Positions 25,778 to 35,275 are shown, counted from the stretch's first letter. The stretch: DNA of 64,000 nucleotides from DATCYX01 sp963714425 (GCA_963714425.1 CAVQOI010000004.1:673940-737939); one strand, 5' to 3'. Notes: a model not told the origin generated them from the letters alone. Numbers and translations are program-made.

Positions 25778-26836
25778 ATGAAATATACTCTTCGGTTCCC
25801 CACCATCCTACCTGCGCTCGTGCTTTTGATCGTCACGTCCAGCTGCCTGTGGTTTTCAGGCCAAACGCCTGCAACCGAGACGCCAGCCCTGGAAGACATC
25901 CTGACCCAAATCCCTGCAGATACTGCTGCACCAGCAGTTCCTACCTCAGAGGAAGCCGGAGAGCCTCCGGCACAACAACCAGCAGAGACACCACAAAACC
26001 TATCCCCATCCGAGCCTCAAGCAGCGGATGAAGTCCCATGCGATAAAAAGGTCTGCTTCTATAGCGGACATTTCCTGCTATCCCCACCTATCGGTTCAGA
26101 GTACCGCGACACCATCGACACTTCATCTCGCTATGGCACATTACGGAAGCGAATCCGCAATTCTTACTATGGCGCCCATTTCCTCAACTCCGCTGGCACA
26201 CCGGTTCTGGCCGCAGCGGATGGTGTGGTCGTTGTTGCTGGTGACGATAGCCTGAAAAATTACGGCGCACGGGTGAGTAGCTATGGCAACCTGGTCATCC
26301 TGGAGCACAGCCTGCCGGGAGTTACCGAGCCAGTTTACACCCTGTATGCCCATCTCTCCAAGGTCGCTGTTGATGTCGATGATAACGTGGAAAGAGGCGA
26401 GCAGATCGGGGAGGTAGGTATGAGCGGTTCAGTCGTAGGAAGCACCCTGGCATTCGAGGTGCGATATGGGAAGAACGCCTACCTGGCAGCGCGCAACCCG
26501 GAGCTCTGGTTGCAGCCCCAGAAGGATGGCACAGGCGATCCAACCGGCGCGCTGGCGGGCCGAGTGATAGACAAACAGGGCAATTTCGTGCAAATTTCCC
26601 ACATCCGCCTCGAGAATTTACGCGCTGCTGGGGGGAGTGAGCTCAAGCCCATCTTCCTGAGGACGTATCTAGACCGGGAGCAGCGCGGAGCACAACCCTG
26701 GCTGGAGAGCTTCGCAACTGGCGGCTTGCCTGAAGGGACGTACGTGATCACTTTCTGGTACCAATCAAATCGCTACCAACGCCAGGTTGAAGTGCAGCCA
26801 GGGATGCTGACGCTGGTGACATTTGATGTAAAGTAG
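25778..26836 (+). CDS. Lipoprotein with degenerate M23 (LytM-like) domain
   Basis: A 352-residue protein. A signal peptide with lipobox VTSSC (Cys at residue 23) is followed by a Pro/Glu-rich linker to about 85, then an M23-type beta domain (GTPVLAAADGVVVVAG, YTLYAHLSKVAVDV, RGEQIGEVGMSGS). A carboxypeptidase-regulatory-like C-terminal domain (about 260-352) completes it. The zinc ligands look lost: the HxGxD motif reads GAHFLNS, and the HLHFE motif reads TLAFE. The His in AHLSK remains. It is therefore probably a non-catalytic regulator or scaffold of cell-wall hydrolysis. The start is ATG 25778 behind GGAGG. Confidence 0.75.
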   Translation: MKYTLRFPTILPALVLLIVTSSCLWFSGQTPATETPALEDILTQIPADTAAPAVPTSEEAGEPPAQQPAETPQNLSPSEPQAADEVPCDKKVCFYSGHFLLSPPIGSEYRDTIDTSSRYGTLRKRIRNSYYGAHFLNSAGTPVLAAADGVVVVAGDDSLKNYGARVSSYGNLVILEHSLPGVTEPVYTLYAHLSKVAVDVDDNVERGEQIGEVGMSGSVVGSTLAFEVRYGKNAYLAARNPELWLQPQKDGTGDPTGALAGRVIDKQGNFVQISHIRLENLRAAGGSELKPIFLRTYLDREQRGAQPWLESFATGGLPEGTYVITFWYQSNRYQRQVEVQPGMLTLVTFDVK

Positions 26837-26960
26837 GCCCAAACCCAAAAAGGTAAACCATCCATGCGGTGATGTGAATCCGCAGCAGCATGCGACCCAC
26901 CCCCACCATGGTGGTCGACAGGATTACCAGCCTTGTTTTCATGGGAATATCAAGTAATCC

Positions 26961-27619
26961 ATGGAAACCCTGCTCACGTCTAACGAACAAAAAACGTTCT
27001 TGTTACTGATCGTCGGGGTTGTGATCGCCTATCTGCTAGGGTCAATCCCGATTGCCTGGCTGTTGACAAAATGGGTCACAGGGCAAGACCTGAGGCGGCT
27101 GGGGAGTGGAAATGTTGGGGTGATGAACACGGCGTTAAGTGCATCACGCTGGGCGGGGGTGGTCGCATTCGTATGCGAAGCCGCCAAAGGCTTCCTGGCT
27201 GTGACCATCCCCCGCTCTCTGCACCAAGGAGAGATCATCGTCAGTCTGATTGTGATCGCAGTCGTGGTGGGAACACGCTGGCCTATCTGGCTCGGATTTA
27301 AGGGGGGCGCGGCAATACAGCCGGCATGTCCGCCCTGCTACTGATTTCCTGGCAGACCCTCGCTATTTCCGCGGCAGTATGGACGCTGGCTCGGCTTTTG
27401 CTACACAATTCGTTCATGGCAACCCGCATCACACTTGTGACGCTCCCTATTGTGACTGCAGGTGTCACGAGATCGTGGTGGTATACGCCGTTAAGCCTGG
27501 CACTCGGACTAATTTACCTGGGAGCGCAGCAGCCCAAGAGCGACGATCACCAATTGATTAAAGAGCGCTGGCCCAGTTTCTGGGCATTTCTTACCAGTCC
27601 ACGACGAAAGAGGAAATAA
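26961..27619 (+). pseudogene. PlsY-like glycerol-3-phosphate acyltransferase, frameshifted
   Basis: The first frame (26961 to about 27310) has PlsY features: AYLLGSIPIAWLLTKW, motif 1 in RRLGSGNVGVMNT, and the start of motif 2 in WLGFKGG. It then runs out of frame in the GGGGGGCGCGG tract at 27302-27312. Adding one base there gives a GFKGGRGNTAG-like continuation, joining the second frame (from 27326, AGMSALLLISW) with three more membrane helices and a charged tail. PlsY acylates glycerol-3-phosphate from acyl-phosphate. The break may be an assembly indel. Beyond motif 2 the similarity to PlsY is weak, so this is a divergent paralogue. Confidence 0.7.
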
Positions 27620-27756
27620 GGATACCCTGTCATCTCGTCGGCCTGCAAATAGCAGCTCATCCCTGACGTTTTCAAGCGCAATTTTTGGCAACGGCTGGTA
27701 ACCGAATGATTTGACGATATAATTGCCTGCGCGTTTCTCTCAGGATACTGCCATCA

Positions 27757-30147
27757 ATGATGCAACCACACAGCACTCCCAAGAAGGGGACTCCGACCGT
27801 CATAATTTTCCTGTGCATCACCGCACTTCTAATGATGTCAGCGGGTCAGGTTTTGGGGTTATCCGGGAGTGCGCTGCCTGCCAGTGCGCAAAGCAACCAG
27901 CCAACTCCCGTCGCCCCAGTTGATCTTATCTCACCAATCTTCTTCCCACTCATCAACCAATCGAATTTTCCAGCGGAGATCGATCTCAACTCAGTATGGG
28001 TGGGCAACGCAGCCGGCAGCAAGACTGCCTTCCTACCGGGTGATCCCATCCATTATGTTGCCAGCGGCACGAATTACAGCACGTATGCGGGAATTATCCG
28101 GCTGACGTGGACACTGACCAGTGCCTGCGATACGACGGTCATCTATAGCCAGAATCTAACCATCCAGCCAGGCGCATGGCAAGAAACGTTTATCTCGAGC
28201 GTCCCTACCTGCCTGGGCATTAGCATTGTCACCGCCGACATTACTGGCGGAACCCCTCAATCGCGGTCCACCCTCTTTGTCGCCTTTCCTCCCAGCGCCG
28301 TGGTGCTGGATAACCGGCAGGCATTCGACCGCTGTGTGCTGCCGACGGTGGGACAGATGCAAACCTGGTGGAACAGTAGCCCATACGATGTGTTCAACAT
28401 ATACCTGGGTGGCGGAGCGTTCGCTTGCCCGACTAATCCTCTCGATGCCTACTGGCTGGACGCCGTCTATCGTCAGGGGTGGCGCTTCATCCTGACCTGG
28501 GTAGGACCTCAGGCACCTTGCACGAGCTATCATCTTCGCATGAGCTCCAACAGCACGATTGCTTTCCAGCAAGGAAGGGATGAGGCGGGCCAGGCTGCAG
28601 CTGCAGCGGACCGCCTGGGTATTTTGGCAGGAAAAATCATCTATTACGATGTTGAATCCTATAGCGGTGCTACGACAGAATGCCGGAACGCTGTGGACGC
28701 GTTCATGCGCGGTTGGACGCAGAGACTGCACGAGCTGGGCGCGAAGGCTGGCGGCTACGGCTCACCCCTTAACTCGTATCTCGCCGATTGGGCAAATAAT
28801 AACCCGCCGCCTGATGATGTATGGATCGCCCACTGGTACACCCCGTATTATTATGACCCTAACGCCACGGTTTGGACACAATACTTGAGTAATTCTCTCT
28901 GGTCTAACCACCAGCGTCTCCGGCAATATGCTGGAGGCCATAACGAAACCTGGGGGGGCGTGTCGCTCGTCATTGACAGCAGCGTGCTGGATGGGGAGAT
29001 CACCGCCCTGCTTGCTGCGCAGCCAGCTGCAGACGTGACACTTGCCAGTGGGATTGAAATCGCCTCGCCACCTCAAATTCATGCAATGGACCTGGTTAGG
29101 GGAGACTCCGGTTGGGTATTGAAAGGCAACCGCTTGTTATGGAGCGATGACGGCGGGCAAACCTGGGTGGATATCACCCCTCAGGGAGACGCCTTGGCAG
29201 ACATCCTTTCGGTTGCGTTCCTGGACACCCATCAAGGCTGGATCGTCCGACGGACGCTCGACCCAGACGCCTCAAACGAATTGCAAATCTTGCTGACTCA
29301 AGACGGTGGCACAACCTGGCAAGTGCTCACCTCATTTGCTGGCGCCGGTGCGCACGACCCAAGCGTGGCATCGGTCACCCTGGATATTGTGGACGCGAAT
29401 ACAGCCTGGCTGGCGGTCAAGTTGCAGAGCGGCAGCAGCTTCAGCCTGGGAAACCTGTACTTCACCCAGGACGCTGGACACACCTGGCAAGCCCGCACAC
29501 TCCCCATCGGCGAGCCAGTGAAATTTCTGGATGCTAATCAGGGCTGGGTTGTTGGAGGTCCATCAGGGGAGCAGATATTCACTACCCGCGATGGTGGCCT
29601 GACCTGGCAAGAAGTCTCCCTTCCAGTCAGCAAGAATGATGCAACCAGCCGGGCAGTTGTGGGCTTGCCGCAATTTTCGAGCTCGCAAGTTGGCTATCTC
29701 CCCGTCACACGGATAGGGGAATCCCAATCCGAGTTCATTCTATACGAAACCGGCAATGGGGGCGAGAGCTGGCGAGAGACAACCCGCCTTTTTCTCAACT
29801 CGCAGGAGCAGGCTGGGAGTCCGTTAGCATTCAGCCTGGAACCGGGCGGGCGCTGGTGGGCTGGCACACCAGCGACAGGCAGCCTGTACACTGCAGCGAA
29901 TTCTACTCAAATCACCTCCACCCTCACAGCTTCGGGATTGCCTCAAGGGATGATCGGACTAGACTTCAATGCCAAGGCATCCGGGTGGGCACTCGTACAA
30001 GAGGGGCTTTGCCAGGGGAATAAACTACGAGATGGGGAATTGCCAGGACAAAGAATGGAACCCTTCGTTTGTGCGTTACACACACGCTTGCTGGCAACCT
30101 CGGATGGAGGTCGCAGTTGGAATGAGATTTCTCCACATCTCCCCTAG
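27757..30147 (+). CDS. Secreted DUF1906 (glycoside-hydrolase-like) protein with Ycf48/BNR repeats
   Basis: A 796-residue extracellular protein. A signal peptide (to about 45) is followed by an FFPLI stretch and a beta-sandwich-like region (about 65-175). A DUF1906 TIM-barrel domain runs to about 440, marked by FNIYLGGGAFACP, IIYYDVESYSGA and AGGYGSPLNSYLADW. The C-terminal half carries six Ycf48/BNR-type motifs of pattern Gly-x-(T/S)-Trp (SDDGGQTWVD, QDGGTTWQV, QDAGHTWQAR and so on), expected to form a beta propeller. DUF1906 proteins resemble GH25 lysozymes. It probably acts on cell-surface glycans, but activity is not proven. Confidence 0.8.
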   Translation: MMQPHSTPKKGTPTVIIFLCITALLMMSAGQVLGLSGSALPASAQSNQPTPVAPVDLISPIFFPLINQSNFPAEIDLNSVWVGNAAGSKTAFLPGDPIHYVASGTNYSTYAGIIRLTWTLTSACDTTVIYSQNLTIQPGAWQETFISSVPTCLGISIVTADITGGTPQSRSTLFVAFPPSAVVLDNRQAFDRCVLPTVGQMQTWWNSSPYDVFNIYLGGGAFACPTNPLDAYWLDAVYRQGWRFILTWVGPQAPCTSYHLRMSSNSTIAFQQGRDEAGQAAAAADRLGILAGKIIYYDVESYSGATTECRNAVDAFMRGWTQRLHELGAKAGGYGSPLNSYLADWANNNPPPDDVWIAHWYTPYYYDPNATVWTQYLSNSLWSNHQRLRQYAGGHNETWGGVSLVIDSSVLDGEITALLAAQPAADVTLASGIEIASPPQIHAMDLVRGDSGWVLKGNRLLWSDDGGQTWVDITPQGDALADILSVAFLDTHQGWIVRRTLDPDASNELQILLTQDGGTTWQVLTSFAGAGAHDPSVASVTLDIVDANTAWLAVKLQSGSSFSLGNLYFTQDAGHTWQARTLPIGEPVKFLDANQGWVVGGPSGEQIFTTRDGGLTWQEVSLPVSKNDATSRAVVGLPQFSSSQVGYLPVTRIGESQSEFILYETGNGGESWRETTRLFLNSQEQAGSPLAFSLEPGGRWWAGTPATGSLYTAANSTQITSTLTASGLPQGMIGLDFNAKASGWALVQEGLCQGNKLRDGELPGQRMEPFVCALHTRLLATSDGGRSWNEISPHLP

Positions 30148-30196
30148 AATTAACTTGGACCGCGCCCCCATCGCCTGCAGAGTGTTATAGATTGTA

Positions 30197-31201
30197 ATGG
30201 TAGTCATCACTGGAGTCTCTGGGTTGGTGGGAGGCAACCTGGCGCGGGCTTTGCTGGCTCGCGGACGGCAAGTGCGTGGCTTGGTCCACCACGATCGAAG
30301 AGCCATCGCGGGGTTAGACATGGAGATCGTCCAGGGTGATGTGCGCCAGCAAGACTCTTTGTATCGTCTCTTTGAAGGAGCAGAAGTTGTCTACCATTTA
30401 GCAGCCAACATCTCCCTGGAGATGGATAGTTGGGCTGCGGTAGAGGCGGTGAATGTCTTAGGGACTCGCAATATCGTCAATGCCTGTTTGGAGGCGGGTG
30501 TGCGGCGATTGGTGCACTTCAGCTCAATCCATGCCTTCGAGCAGGATCCTTTAAACAGGCCTTTGGACGAGAGCCGAACCCAGGTAGCCTCGCTTGATAA
30601 TCCTCCCTATGATCGCTCAAAAGCTCTCGGCGAGATGGAGGTACACAAAGGGATCGCTAGTGGATTGTCTGCAGTCATCCTCAACCCAACCGCCATTGTC
30701 GGACCTTACGACTACTATCCTTCTTATTTTGGTCAGGCGATTATCTCATTGGCTAAAGGGCATATCCCGGCACTGGTAAAGGGGGGCTTCGATTGGGTGG
30801 ATGTACGCGATGTCGTTCAGGCTGCCATGCTTGCAGAAGAGCTGGCGCCAACTGGCACGAGCTACCTGCTCTCGGGACACTGGCATTCGGTTCACCAGGT
30901 GGCTGACTGGGTAGCAGAGTTCGCTGGAAAACGCAGTCCTCGCCTGACAGTACCCCTAAACCTGGCTTACATGGCATCTCCGCTGATGAGCCTAGTGGCT
31001 CGTTTCCGTGGAAACAAACCCATGTACACGCGAGTAACGCTGAGCGCATTGCACAGCAACCGGCAAATCAGCCATGCAAAAGCCACCCAGGACCTCAATT
31101 TCAATCCGCGTCCCTTCCGGGAAACCTTGATAGATACTTTGGAGTGGTTCGCTGAGAACGGCTATCTGGGAAGCGCCTTCAGCCAGAGTAGGGGGCGATG
31201 A
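30197..31201 (+). CDS. NAD-dependent epimerase/dehydratase (extended SDR, 3beta-HSD-like)
   Basis: A 334-residue extended short-chain dehydrogenase. The nucleotide-binding motif is VVITGVSGLVGGNLA; VQGDVRQQDSL carries the adenine-contacting Asp. VYHLAANIS is the family's central motif, and the catalytic Tyr-Lys is YDRSK. GGFDWVDVRDVVQAAMLA is typical of the dihydroflavonol-reductase/3beta-hydroxysteroid dehydrogenase branch. It overlaps the steroid-5-alpha-reductase-like gene by four bases. The pair suggests sequential reductions or dehydrogenations on one lipid or terpenoid. The substrate is unknown. Confidence 0.85.
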   Translation: MVVITGVSGLVGGNLARALLARGRQVRGLVHHDRRAIAGLDMEIVQGDVRQQDSLYRLFEGAEVVYHLAANISLEMDSWAAVEAVNVLGTRNIVNACLEAGVRRLVHFSSIHAFEQDPLNRPLDESRTQVASLDNPPYDRSKALGEMEVHKGIASGLSAVILNPTAIVGPYDYYPSYFGQAIISLAKGHIPALVKGGFDWVDVRDVVQAAMLAEELAPTGTSYLLSGHWHSVHQVADWVAEFAGKRSPRLTVPLNLAYMASPLMSLVARFRGNKPMYTRVTLSALHSNRQISHAKATQDLNFNPRPFRETLIDTLEWFAENGYLGSAFSQSRGR

Positions 31202-31959
31202 GCGAAGCTGAGTTCTTCAATGCATTGCTACTGCTGTCCTTTCCACTGGCTGGGGTGACCTTTGTGGCCTTATTCTTCATCAGCGCTCCCTACGGGCGAC
31301 ACGTCCGTCACGGTTGGGGTCCGACCCTACCAAACCAGTTGGGATGGATGGCCATGGAACTGCCCGCCGCTCTGCTCTTTGCATGGTTTTTCATCATTGG
31401 TAGATCGCAGTGGACATTGACGCATTTCGTTTTTCTAGGAATGTGGGAAGCGCACTACCTGTACAGGGCATTTATCTACCCGTTCAAGCTCGCAGATCGT
31501 GGCAAGAAAATGCCCTTACTCATCATCTTGATGGCGATTGCATTCAACTGTGGGAATGCGTACCTGAATAGCCGGTACCTGTTTAAATTTTCTGGTGACT
31601 ATACTTCAGTCTGGCTGATTGACCCCCGCTTTGTGATTGGCTTTACACTATTCTTTACTGGCTACCTCATCAACCACAAGGCTGATAGAACCTTGCGCAG
31701 ATTGAGGCTTCCCGGCGAGAGGGAGTATAAGATCCCATATACAGGGCTTTTCAATTGGGTTTCGTGTCCAAATTACCTGGGGGAAATCATCGAATGGTCG
31801 GGTTGGGCAATTGCCACCTGGTCGCTTCCTGGACTTTCTTTTGCCGTTTGGACGATTGCCAACCTTGCGCCCCGCGCATGGGCTCACCATGCCTGGTACC
31901 GGGAAAAATTCCCGGAGTACCCACAAAGGCGTAAGGCACTCATCCCAGGGGTGTGGTGA
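31198..31959 (+). CDS. Steroid 5-alpha-reductase-like membrane enzyme
   Basis: A 253-residue multi-pass membrane protein of the 3-oxo-5-alpha-steroid 4-dehydrogenase family. It closely follows the SRD5A pattern: APYGRHVRHGWGPTLPNQLGW near the N-terminus, MWEAHYLYRAFIYP in the middle, and the NADPH-binding C-terminal half with FNWVSCPNYLGEIIEWSGWA and HHAWYREKFPEYPQRRKALIP. It would reduce a carbon-carbon double bond conjugated to a ketone in a steroid-like or polyprenyl substrate. Its start overlaps the SDR gene's stop by four bases. Confidence 0.88.
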   Translation: MSEAEFFNALLLLSFPLAGVTFVALFFISAPYGRHVRHGWGPTLPNQLGWMAMELPAALLFAWFFIIGRSQWTLTHFVFLGMWEAHYLYRAFIYPFKLADRGKKMPLLIILMAIAFNCGNAYLNSRYLFKFSGDYTSVWLIDPRFVIGFTLFFTGYLINHKADRTLRRLRLPGEREYKIPYTGLFNWVSCPNYLGEIIEWSGWAIATWSLPGLSFAVWTIANLAPRAWAHHAWYREKFPEYPQRRKALIPGVW

Positions 31960-31970
31960 CAAAACAAAAT

Positions 31971-33173
31971 CTACTCTCCCGCGACCCCCCATAACTGAAC
32001 TGCGCCCGATTGGGAGTAGATGGTGAGGATGCGCCCATCCGGTGAAAAGGCAAGACCGCTCGGGTCATTGGCTGGCAGGTAGACCAGCTCCTTCCATGCC
32101 TGTGTTTCCCATAAGGTCACGTGCTCGCTCGTACTCGCCGCCAGAATTTGACCATCTGGCGAGAAAGCTGGGAAGGTAAACCAAAAGCTGTTGGCGTCTT
32201 TCGCCAGGGTTTTTATCCATTTGAAGGTAGCCGCATTGAAGATATTCAGCTCTCCCTGCTTATCGCCAGACCCGGTGTCCAGCAAAGCAGCAATAAACCG
32301 GCCATCTGGGGAGTACGAATACCCGAGCCAATCGTACAAGGTGCGATCAAGCCGTCCGCTTTCTACCGACCAGAAAGAAAACAGGTCTTGAAATACGTGG
32401 TACATTTTCGCGGAAACCTGCTGACCATCAGGCGAGAAGGAAACCCCGTAGATATCACTCGGTGCATTGAAGGTATGGAGCATCTCACCGCTGGTCAGAT
32501 CGGATAAGATAAGGGTAACATCCTGCTCCTGCTCGCGCTGGGTGAGCGCTACCACACGCCAGTCGGGCGAGATCGCCCCCAGAACTCCACTGAAACGCTG
32601 CAATTCGCGGCCGGTATTGGCATCCCAGAAGATCAGGCTGTCGTCGCGGACTTCCCAACCCTGAGCGCTGGAGGCCAGTCTGGCGCCATCGGGAGAGAAG
32701 ACCAGGTAAGAAATAATACGCGGGTTGTTGTGCCCGCTCAGGATAAGCAGCTCTTGCCCACTAGTGAGATCCCAGATCTTTACCTGGTTGGTGGAAAAAA
32801 AGCCAGCGGATACACGGCGGCTGTCGGGCGAGTATGTCACGATGCTGGCGCCCTTTCCTGGAAGAGTTGCCACCTGGCTTAGATTTTGGGCATTCTGCGG
32901 ATTGATAGCGATAAGACTCGCCGGAAGAAATGGGGCGGGGGTGTGCGTGGGAGGCAATCGCAAGGTCGGGGAGGGTAGCGGCGTTTCCGTGGAGGATGGA
33001 AGGGGGGTTTGGGTAGGAGAGGCAGAAACTGGGATGGCGGATGGAACGGGGGTTGAGGTAGTGCTTTGCTCGCCGGTCTGCGTGGGGACAGTTCTCGTTG
33101 TGACATTGCAGGCCAAACCAGGCACAACCGCAGAGATGAAAAAGAATGTAAATAGGATTCGGAAATTTCTCAT
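31971..33173 (-). CDS. WD40-repeat lipoprotein
   Basis: A 400-residue protein. The N-terminal signal (MRNFRILFTFFFISAVVPGLAC) ends in a lipobox Cys at residue 22; a Thr/Pro-rich linker runs to about 85, then about six WD40-type blades (VKIWDLTSGQELLILSGHNN, FSPDGARLASS, FWDANTGRELQRFSG, LILSDLTSGEMLHTF, LFSFWSVESGRLD, VTLWETQAWKELVYL). It most likely forms an extracellular beta propeller for protein binding. I start at ATG 33173; an in-frame TTG at 33197 is possible. It is convergent with the 5-alpha-reductase gene. The function is unknown. Confidence 0.82.
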   Translation of the reverse strand: MRNFRILFTFFFISAVVPGLACNVTTRTVPTQTGEQSTTSTPVPSAIPVSASPTQTPLPSSTETPLPSPTLRLPPTHTPAPFLPASLIAINPQNAQNLSQVATLPGKGASIVTYSPDSRRVSAGFFSTNQVKIWDLTSGQELLILSGHNNPRIISYLVFSPDGARLASSAQGWEVRDDSLIFWDANTGRELQRFSGVLGAISPDWRVVALTQREQEQDVTLILSDLTSGEMLHTFNAPSDIYGVSFSPDGQQVSAKMYHVFQDLFSFWSVESGRLDRTLYDWLGYSYSPDGRFIAALLDTGSGDKQGELNIFNAATFKWIKTLAKDANSFWFTFPAFSPDGQILAASTSEHVTLWETQAWKELVYLPANDPSGLAFSPDGRILTIYSQSGAVQLWGVAGE

Positions 33174-33633
33174 ACGATGGACAAAATCGGGCGCCAACCC
33201 TCAGCCGTCATTGGTGCGCTTCCGCCGTGGAGACCAGGGGTATGCTTTCGTTACCTGCCAGCTACACGAGAATACACATCAGCTTAGAACGAGGAGGTAT
33301 TTGTGTGTTGATAGCTGCAAATGTGCATGGCAGCATTCATCAAGATCCTACCTGTAAAAACATTTCCTAACCCAGATACATGTAGTATAAGTAGAAAAAG
33401 CGAAAAAGCAAGTGGTTTTTTAGGTCACGTCCCGATTGAAACAGATACACAAACTTCACCAAAAGGAAAGCTTGTTCGTTTTGCGTGGGACTCACCAACC
33501 GAAAATTCTCAAATAACCGATTAATGAAATTGAAAGTTCTATCGGTATGGAGCATTATTAGGCTAAAATATCTTCACAAAACCTGCTCATCGCGGGGATA
33601 TGCGTTGGAATCTCAATCTGGGGAGGAAACCAT
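33174..33633. other. Intergenic region, no gene seen
   Basis: A 460-base AT-richer stretch between two divergently oriented lipoprotein genes. It presumably holds both promoters. The short open frames here show no protein-like composition. A GGGGAGG just before 33634 is the ribosome-binding site of the next gene. Confidence 0.4.
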
Positions 33634-35217
33634 ATGTTTTCATGGAAGAAAATCAACTCGATCGTGTGCATAGTCCTGGCTGTTGGCCTGCTTGTGGGAG
33701 GGTGCAGTATCCTGTCTGGCGCCGAAACCCCTACTTCGACGCCACTCGATCTCCCCCAGGAAGTACCCGCGACCCAGCCGGTGGAGGAGGCGACCGATAC
33801 ACCCGAACCCGTGCAGGAAACCGAATCCCCTGTGGCGGCTTATCCAGTCGTTGACACTGGCCAGGCATATTGTTACAACGATACAGTCAGCATCCTTTGC
33901 CCAGAGCCAGGCAACCCATTCTTCGGGCAGGATGCGCAATATGCTGGCACCCAGCCCAGTTATGCGGACAACGGCGACGGCACGATCACAGATTTGAACA
34001 CCAACTTGGTGTGGGCTCAGGATCCCGGCTCGAAGCTGACCTACGACCAGGCTGTTGCCGGCGCTGCGAACTTTAATCTTGCTGGTCACAACGACTGGCG
34101 GGTGCCGACGATCAAAGAGCTGTATTCCTTGATCCTCTTCTCGGGGTATGACCCCAGTGGTTGCGAATCCGAAGCTGATTGCCCGGACCTGGTCCCGTAC
34201 ATTAATACCGATTTCTTCACCTTCCATTATGGGAGTACTTCAAATGGTGAGCGCTTGATTGATGCGCAGTTCATCTCCAACACGCCATACTCCGGCAAGG
34301 GAATGGACGGAGGCCTGGTTTTCGGGGTTAATTTTGCGGATGGCCGCATCAAAGGCTACCCAAGTGCACAAGACCAACTTTATTTTGTTCTGTATGTCCG
34401 TGGCGAGATAGGCTACGGGACCAACCAGTTTTTGGATAATGGCGACGGCACCATCAGCGATCAAGCCAGCGGTTTGAGCTGGATGCAGACCGACAGCCAG
34501 CAGGCATATGCATGGGGAGACGCCCTGGCATATTGCGAGAACCTGGAGTGGGCAGGCTACGATGATTGGCGCCTGCCAAATGCAAAAGAGCTCCACAGCA
34601 TTGTTGATTACGCCCGCGCCCCTGATGTTTCCAACACTGCGGCGACGAATTCCATCTTCCAAAGCACCCCCATCACGAACGAAGCAGGCCAACCTGACTA
34701 CGGGAATTACTGGACCAGCACCACACACCTCAATCGCATGATCGCGGGCGCTGAGGCGGTTTACATTGCCTTTGGGAGAGCATTGGGCTTTACCAGCCAG
34801 GGCTGGGTGGATATCCACGGGGCAGGTGCCCAGCGCAGCGATCCCAAAGCGAGCGACCCAGCCAGCTTCCCGGAGGGGCGTGGCCCGCAGGGAGACGCCG
34901 TGCGGGTGCTCAATTATGCGCGTTGTGTGCGCGGCGGTGCCAGTGGACAGGTCCTCACTGGCGGCGAGGTGGATCCTAACGCGGCCACGATCACTGATGC
35001 GTCCCTTTTGGCTGTACCAACCGTTCAGATAACTCCAGGAGCGTTGGCTACCCAACCGCCAGAGGAAGCCCTCAAAGCGTGTCAAGGGAAAAAAGCCAAC
35101 ACGGAATGCGAGTATGAATGGATCTTTGGCAAGCAGAAAGGCGTTTGCAACGATATCTTCGGCCAGTTGGTGTGCATGCCAGGTGTGGTGATCCCGACAC
35201 TGCCTCCTTTACCATAG
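33634..35217 (+). CDS. DUF1566-repeat lipoprotein
   Basis: A 527-residue lipoprotein with lipobox LLVGGC (Cys at residue 24), then a Pro/Glu/Thr-rich linker to about 75. Two DUF1566 (Lcl C-terminal-like) domains follow, at about 105-265 and 265-430, each with the hallmark D-N-GDGTI-D-x-x-x-L-W (NGDGTITDLNTNLVWAQD and NGDGTISDQASGLSWMQTD) and a DWRVPT or DWRLPNAKEL motif. The C-terminal tail has four cysteines. The start is ATG 33634, ten bases behind GGGGAGG. Family members are surface proteins of unknown ligand. The duplication is visible within this single gene. Confidence 0.82.
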   Translation: MFSWKKINSIVCIVLAVGLLVGGCSILSGAETPTSTPLDLPQEVPATQPVEEATDTPEPVQETESPVAAYPVVDTGQAYCYNDTVSILCPEPGNPFFGQDAQYAGTQPSYADNGDGTITDLNTNLVWAQDPGSKLTYDQAVAGAANFNLAGHNDWRVPTIKELYSLILFSGYDPSGCESEADCPDLVPYINTDFFTFHYGSTSNGERLIDAQFISNTPYSGKGMDGGLVFGVNFADGRIKGYPSAQDQLYFVLYVRGEIGYGTNQFLDNGDGTISDQASGLSWMQTDSQQAYAWGDALAYCENLEWAGYDDWRLPNAKELHSIVDYARAPDVSNTAATNSIFQSTPITNEAGQPDYGNYWTSTTHLNRMIAGAEAVYIAFGRALGFTSQGWVDIHGAGAQRSDPKASDPASFPEGRGPQGDAVRVLNYARCVRGGASGQVLTGGEVDPNAATITDASLLAVPTVQITPGALATQPPEEALKACQGKKANTECEYEWIFGKQKGVCNDIFGQLVCMPGVVIPTLPPLP

Positions 35218-35275
35218 CGCAATCGACCAATCCATGGTGATTGACAAGAACGCACAACCAACCTAAACTTACCCC

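Noticed and set aside
26840..26942. Minus-strand frame starting MKTRLVILSTTMVGVGR
   Set aside because: Looks like a short membrane segment, but it is only about 35 residues outside the M23 gene, has no ribosome-binding site and no recognisable family. Too weak to call a gene.
33321..33555. Short open frames on both strands in the gap before the DUF1566 gene
   Set aside because: Random-looking composition, no ribosome-binding sites and overlapping on opposite strands.
34240..35085. 281-residue minus-strand open frame
   Set aside because: Antisense to the DUF1566 lipoprotein gene, whose repeats are unmistakable; the antisense product has no family features.
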